This document shows, in pieces, positions 23,301-25,128 of a stretch of 25,128 nt of DNA. Origin of the DNA: a virus; the IMG/VR virus record IMGVR_UViG_3300017727_003125, positions 1 to 25,128 of that record, one strand, 5' to 3'. Positions within the stretch are counted from its first letter, which is position 1. Each line of letters starts with the position of its first letter. The notes beneath the pieces were generated by a model, which made no database searches, was not told the DNA's origin, and saw nothing but the letters and a program-made list of their open reading frames with translations. A program made the translations under genes and the position numbers.

Positions 23301-23633
23301 GTTAAAACTGCTAGTTCTTCCGTTCAATACCTCTCAGCTTCAGACTACAGACTTAAAGAAAATATAGATTATAACTTTGACGCAACAACAAGATTAAAAC
23401 AATTAAAACCTGCAAGATTTAATTTTAAATCAGATACGAATACAACAGTTGATGGTTTCTTAGCACATGAAGTATCAAGTGTAGTACCAGAAGCAATCTC
23501 TGGAGAAAAAGATGCAGTTAATGAAGATGGTACACCAGATTATCAAAGTATCGACCAATCTAAATTAGTACCTTTATTGGTCAAAACAATTCAAGAACTA
23601 GAAGCTAGAATTAAAGCGTTAGAGGATGTATAA
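17346..23633 (+). CDS. Giant tail fibre with YadA-like 17-residue repeats and S74 endosialidase-type chaperone
   Basis: A 2095-residue protein. Residues 1-85 (YLGKSPARLAIVTDDTITS, then D-x-T-I-T-S-A-D-I-L repeats) form a fibre N-terminus of cyanophage type. Residues ~89-1411 are about 75-78 copies of a 17-residue unit, roughly N-[TV]-A-[IV]-G-x-x-[AS]-L-x-x-N-T-T-G-x-[YF], like the beta-roll of trimeric autotransporter (YadA) heads. Residues ~1412-1990 hold several GIGT-x-x-P-x-x-x-L-x-V and E-[KR]-M-R-I fibre units. The C-terminus is an S74 intramolecular chaperone: SDYRLK (S1999, K2004) is the self-cleavage motif, GFLAHEV the conserved core, and VKTIQELEARIKALE the final coiled coil. The chaperone helps three chains fold, then cuts itself off, freeing 97 residues. 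GGAG (17332-17335) precedes the start by ten bases. The stop codon lies in a late promoter. Confidence 0.92.
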   Translation: MATYLGKSPARLAIVTDDTITSSKILDNTITSADILNATITGADLASDITITTTSNLTFGANGHILGSHGDQIKIGKNALSLNNQGLGNIALGFEAMKANVSGCYNTAVGHQALTANVSDAGSYNTAHGYQALYNNTTGEKNTAIGYHSMYANTTGEYNAAIGTDSLRANTTGEQNVALGHNSLYNNTFGNGQVAAGYKSLFNNTTGNYNVGLGAYNLEFNTVGSCNVGIGYQSLNKNTTASYNVAIGYQASACNTTGEFNVAVGFSALCLNTIGCQNVAIGYEAMTLNTTGSFNTAVGRQALRNNTTGQYNVAIGYSTLRPNTTGQYNVAIGFQSLTNNITGMRNTAVGYQALASNKANDNVAVGINTLYSNTTGFSNVAVGYSTLYANTTGSYNVALGQQSLGANTTGQFNVGVGYHALRCNTTGSSNVALGYFAMRSNTTGELNIAIGRETLYTNTVGVRNVAIGRRTLYSNTTGSYNVSLGQESMCHNTTGANNVAVGYEALRSNTIGQYNNALGYRALYANTTANYNSAIGFETMMCNTTGQHNIALGFRALKCNTTASSNIAIGYEALLKNTTGTCNVAVGHCSMTCNLTGSYNTGLGRQALRLNTIGCNNVAIGNSALQVNTTGNFNTAVGSSALALNTIGQRNTAQGVFALYKNTTGTDNVAVGLCAMCNSTIGSFNTAVGRKAMLSNTTGGCNTAIGNSALFANSTGIFNTAVGNSSSQNTTTGRYNTTLGSQSLYSNTTGGCNVVIGKCAARNYTKDSTIAIGFEAMCANDVGLYNTAIGYQAMKNTNSAAGSYNTAHGYQALLNNTTVEKNTAIGYQSMYANTTGEYNAAIGTDSLRANTTGEQNVALGHNSLYNNTFGNGQVAAGYKSLFNNTTGNYNVGLGAYNLEANVSGSCNVAIGYCALNKSTSANVNVAVGYLSLACNTTGTLNVAVGHKALFTNTTGEKNVAIGSNAMDGNTTGRMNNAIGSGALQQNTGGSFNIAMGEQPLYFNSTGNDNVALGQNALYKNTTGARNIAIGNQSLFCNTTGHDNIGIGKNALRLNTEGRYNIGAGNQALCANTTGKYNVAIGFESAQKNTTAEYNVAFGFRAAQNNTTGSVNVAIGSEALKTTTTGVSNVAIGFDTMKLFLGPSSNVALGRAALCLGTGGQNNVAIGSYAMSGTALCNSHENVAIGYNTGKDMCGGDRNVLVGSAAGCKVGHGCFNTMLGHAAGLTSANVYGSVIIGYNTGRCNCGSNAILIGSCAGCGVSGSNSGSSVFIGGCSGCSITSGANNVYVGANSGKSTTTGSNNTVFGNNAFLNNTTGCSNIAIGALALDANTTGVDNVAIGTCSLTANTTGIDNTSVGHRASFSNSGGRRNTTLGRDAGFTITTGQNNVILGYDSQASSATTNNEITLGNSSIACFRIPGLNFGIGNAGDVTLANDKKVIFGDAGEHIAGDGSQLQITSSADINIMPGSGHRIGIGTNNATCQVHIANSAANKPFIRLETTDGGNKRLDLSIQSSNGVIEARQSAQCLIFDATTAVISKVNGTERMRIFSGGNVSFGTTQDQAKVQITTASSGVSVNANADELFVEGSGNSGITIGSGTSGAGQLAFGDSGDNDKGAIAYLHDVDVMRFSVNGPEKMRITSGGDLLIGKTSNGIGTAGFEVTSGGDFYATKSGSTIAQFNRLTNDGDVVRIKKDGTTKHVFTTTALGINQSSPSATLDVVGNAEINGTIYNNGKLNIRKDGASEREHLVLTNETNGTNASPTFTDLHFNGYSGKDRGRISVGDRSNNKVGGIMKIQTAGSESTDGSGLQTRIFLDNDGDIFFYEDTGTTAKVKWDAINERFGIGTTSPSSTLTVSGGSNSTVATFNNDVSATTTISDILLLQNNTTGTAGVGTGLSIAFNGERNDGNVQRFGNIGFQASLNSGTSLNTDFFIKRYLGTEVFRISHGGRITRDTTSTASGHGNFVGEVGASYRALAFEHTNGGGIVGNVKTASSSVQYLSASDYRLKENIDYNFDATTRLKQLKPARFNFKSDTNTTVDGFLAHEVSSVVPEAISGEKDAVNEDGTPDYQSIDQSKLVPLLVKTIQELEARIKALEDV
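17658..18057 (+). repeat. Large internal duplication, copy 1
   Basis: This stretch matches 19698-20097 at an offset of exactly 2040 bases, which is 40 repeat units of 51. The proteins are identical over 71 residues (from SMYANTTGEY to GAYNLE). The DNA differs mostly at third codon positions. Confidence 0.85.
19698..20097 (+). repeat. Large internal duplication, copy 2
   Basis: Second copy of the block at 17658-18057, including the irregular 19-residue unit before AGSYNTAHGYQAL and the atypical NNTFGNGQVAAG unit. The block is therefore a real duplicated segment rather than a chance match of repeat units. Confidence 0.85.
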
Positions 23634-23636
23634 ATA
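23629..23636 (+). promoter_or_regulatory. T4-type late promoter box overlapping the fibre stop codon
   Basis: TATAAATA includes the TAA stop (23631-23633) of the giant fibre gene. Predicted +1 near 23642; the leader carries AAGGAG (23650-23655) eight bases before ATG 23664. Confidence 0.75.
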
Positions 23637-23663
23637 GTATAAAAATATTAAGGAGAAAATAAA

Positions 23664-23951
23664 ATGGCAACAACATACGAATGGTCTTTCCCAAATTTTG
23701 AGACAGACGCAGATGACAAAGTAAAAAATATCCACTGGAGATATTCAGCAGTTGATGGAGATAACGCAGCTGACATATATGGCTCTTGTGCTGGTGAAGA
23801 CATGGATTTTGATTCTATGACTAAAGCAAATGCTACTGCGTGTGTATTAACAAGTTTGGATAAAACCGAAGCTGAGTTAAAGACACAACTTGACGCAGAT
23901 ATAACTGCTCAAAAAACACCTGCTCTTACGTCAAAAACTAAATCTTGGTAA
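23664..23951 (+). CDS. Small conserved phage protein following the fibre gene
   Basis: A 95-residue acidic protein. TTYEWSFPNFETDADDKVKNIHWRYSAVDGDNAADIYGSC forms the conserved-looking half: a Y-x-W strand, then H-W-R-x-S-A-x-D-G, then Y-G-x-C. A helix with LTSLDKTEAELKTQLDADITAQKTP follows. Similar small proteins sit next to fibre genes in marine T4-like phages, as far as I recall; their function is not known to me. It has its own late promoter and a strong AAGGAG site, so it is probably made in quantity with the virion proteins. Confidence 0.7.
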   Translation: MATTYEWSFPNFETDADDKVKNIHWRYSAVDGDNAADIYGSCAGEDMDFDSMTKANATACVLTSLDKTEAELKTQLDADITAQKTPALTSKTKSW

Positions 23952-23968
23952 TTTATATTTTATAATCA

Positions 23969-23976
23969 TATAAATA
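23969..23976 (+). promoter_or_regulatory. T4-type late promoter box for the glycosyltransferase-like gene
   Basis: TATAAATA; predicted +1 near 23982, with GGAG (23989-23992) five bases before ATG 23998. Confidence 0.7.
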
Positions 23977-23997
23977 TAATTATATAATGGAGATATT

Positions 23998-24903
23998 ATG
24001 GAACTAAACACTTATATAGTGGAAGGTGGCGTAGGTAAATGTTCAGCATTTACAGCCTTGATTGATAAACTTGCCAAAAAGGCAGGTCAAGCAATTCAAG
24101 TCTATACACCTTATGTACAAAGCTTTGCAAACAATCCAAATGTTAAAATGGTATTTGAGCAAACCTTACCTTTAAACGATAAACGTATTATGGATTCGAA
24201 TAACATATATTATTCGGAACCATATAAATCAAACTTTCAATTTGGTAATCAACATTTAATAGAAGCATATTCAAAACTACATGATGTGGAATTTGATGTA
24301 ACTATGCGACCTAGTATGTTTACTAAAAATTTAAAACCAGCAGTTGATGATTGGAAAAGAAAACATAAAATAGTTGGTGATTATATACTTGTACAATTTA
24401 CAGGTGGTCAAAGTGGTTGGAGTGGTGGTGCTGTAAATACACCTTATAATAATATCAATCCTGGTAGAATATATCCTCAGTGGTTAGCACAAACAGTAAT
24501 CAATACAATTAAACAAAAATATCCTCAATGTACTATTATTGATTGTACATTACCAAATGAACCAGGTTATGCAGGTACAATTAAATGTGATTTGCATTGG
24601 TCAGGTCTACACGAATTATTAAAAGACGCTAAAACATATATTGCAATTGATTCTTGTTTACAACACTTTGCAGCTTCTGTTAAGAAAAGAGGTATTGTAA
24701 TATGGGGCAGTACAAAGTGGACACAATTTGGTTATACTCATAATACTAATTTACATTATCACATGGGTGCTAAATGGAATGATAATAAATTTGACGCTAA
24801 TGATCCTAGAAATATAATGGTAGAACCTGAAAAAGTTTTTAATTGCTTTGAGTCATTATATAATAACTATAAAGAAAAAGAAGTTAAATGTGCTAAAGAA
24901 TAA
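23998..24903 (+). CDS. Glycosyltransferase family 9 (heptosyltransferase)-like protein
   Basis: A 301-residue protein with a two-domain layout. The N-terminal half has GGVGKCSAFTALIDKLAKKAG, where the Gly-rich loop and helix correspond to the G-x-G-D/K acceptor-domain start of GT-B enzymes. VGDYILVQFTGGQSGWSGG lies at the domain junction, like the I-x-x-x-P-G-A/T-x-x-x-x-K strand. TYIAIDSCLQHFAASVKKRGIVIWGST matches the GT9 donor-site motif D-S-x-x-x-H-x-A-A/S then x-x-L-x-G-x-T. These enzymes add heptose or related sugars to LPS cores. Placed behind the fibre gene under a late promoter, it may glycosylate virion protein or alter the host surface; which one is not shown. It overlaps the next start by one base (TAATG). 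Confidence 0.65.
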   Translation: MELNTYIVEGGVGKCSAFTALIDKLAKKAGQAIQVYTPYVQSFANNPNVKMVFEQTLPLNDKRIMDSNNIYYSEPYKSNFQFGNQHLIEAYSKLHDVEFDVTMRPSMFTKNLKPAVDDWKRKHKIVGDYILVQFTGGQSGWSGGAVNTPYNNINPGRIYPQWLAQTVINTIKQKYPQCTIIDCTLPNEPGYAGTIKCDLHWSGLHELLKDAKTYIAIDSCLQHFAASVKKRGIVIWGSTKWTQFGYTHNTNLHYHMGAKWNDNKFDANDPRNIMVEPEKVFNCFESLYNNYKEKEVKCAKE

Positions 24904-25128
24904 TGTGGAAAGAAGAAATTGATGGCATATTTTGGACTAATTATAGTTTTTTAGATGATGAATATATTGATAAAGTTTTAAACTATAGCCAAAAACATAG
25001 TCTAATTGAAATAGAACAAAAAGATACTCATTATGAGGCCTACGCAGACTCATTAAGATATAAACCTGAATTTACTACACCCATAATATCTAAACTAAAT
25101 GAACAATATAAGATATTATTTAATAAGC
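24903..25128 (+). CDS. Unidentified protein, 3' part outside the window
   Basis: ATG 24903-24905 overlaps the glycosyltransferase-like gene's stop (TAATG), and the frame stays open for 75 codons to the window edge. The visible part reads MWKEEIDGIFWTNYSFLDDEYIDKVLNYS and then a charged helical stretch. The 'F-L-D-D-E-Y-I-D-K-V' start is like the first helix of prolyl-4-hydroxylase-type 2-oxoglutarate oxygenases, but no iron-binding residues are in view, so I leave it unnamed. Coupling implies a function linked to the glycosyltransferase-like protein. Confidence 0.6.
   Translation, partial: MWKEEIDGIFWTNYSFLDDEYIDKVLNYSQKHSLIEIEQKDTHYEAYADSLRYKPEFTTPIISKLNEQYKILFNK

Noticed and set aside
1-25128. 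A bacterial chromosome or genomic island rather than a phage
   Set aside because: The late promoter boxes before several genes and the fibre module with an S74 chaperone fit a T4-like phage better; a prophage cannot be fully ruled out from one window.

Overview
The window looks like part of the genome of a tailed marine phage with T4-like late transcription, or of a close relative assembled from metagenomic DNA. The sequence is strongly A+T-rich and tightly packed. Ten copies of the T4-type late promoter box TATAAATA lie in the gaps between genes. The right half is a row of tail-fibre and virion genes of the kind found in T4-like cyanophages and pelagiphages, ending in a very large fibre with a self-cleaving endosialidase-type (S74) chaperone. 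No tRNA, rRNA, integrase, insertion sequence or CRISPR array was seen. The host cannot be named from the window; the base composition fits a SAR11 or Prochlorococcus phage, but that is inference.

Layout. (1) Positions 1-10088, minus strand: one ten-gene operon transcribed leftwards from a divergent late-promoter region at 10114-10146. In order of transcription it encodes a PP-loop ATPase (QueC-like), an SGNH hydrolase, a radical SAM protein with an N-terminal SPASM-like domain, a DegT-type aminotransferase, a second radical SAM protein, a nitroreductase-like protein, a free-standing SPASM-like protein, a small radical SAM core protein, an isochorismatase-like protein, and a radical SAM/carbamoyltransferase fusion that runs off the left edge. 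The fusion is open for 843 codons. Nearly every junction overlaps or is separated by one base, so the genes are probably translationally coupled. (2) Positions 10152-13245, plus strand: a coupled trio of a 2-oxoglutarate-oxygenase-like protein, a TctA-type permease and an ATP-grasp ligase. (3) Positions 13232-14011, minus strand: a secreted TctC/Bug-like solute-binding protein with its own late promoter. (4) Positions 14113-23951, plus strand: eight structural or fibre-associated genes. (5) Positions 23998 to the end: a GT9-like glycosyltransferase and the start of another gene.

How it may work together. The left operon holds three complete radical SAM enzymes plus one split enzyme, with aminotransferase, carbamoyltransferase, SGNH, PP-loop and nitroreductase-like chemistry. 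This is enough to build or decorate an unusual small molecule, sugar or polymer. Its late promoters and its position beside the fibre genes suggest that it modifies the virion surface, the host envelope or possibly DNA; the substrate is not visible. The TctA and TctC-like genes suggest that the phage supplies two of the three parts of a tripartite tricarboxylate transporter during late infection.

Two regulatory details stand out. Two late promoters are placed so that the predicted +1 is exactly the A of the start codon, which would give leaderless mRNAs. Another pair of late boxes sits in the loop of a hairpin whose stem hides the downstream start codon, an arrangement like the one known for the T4 lysozyme gene.
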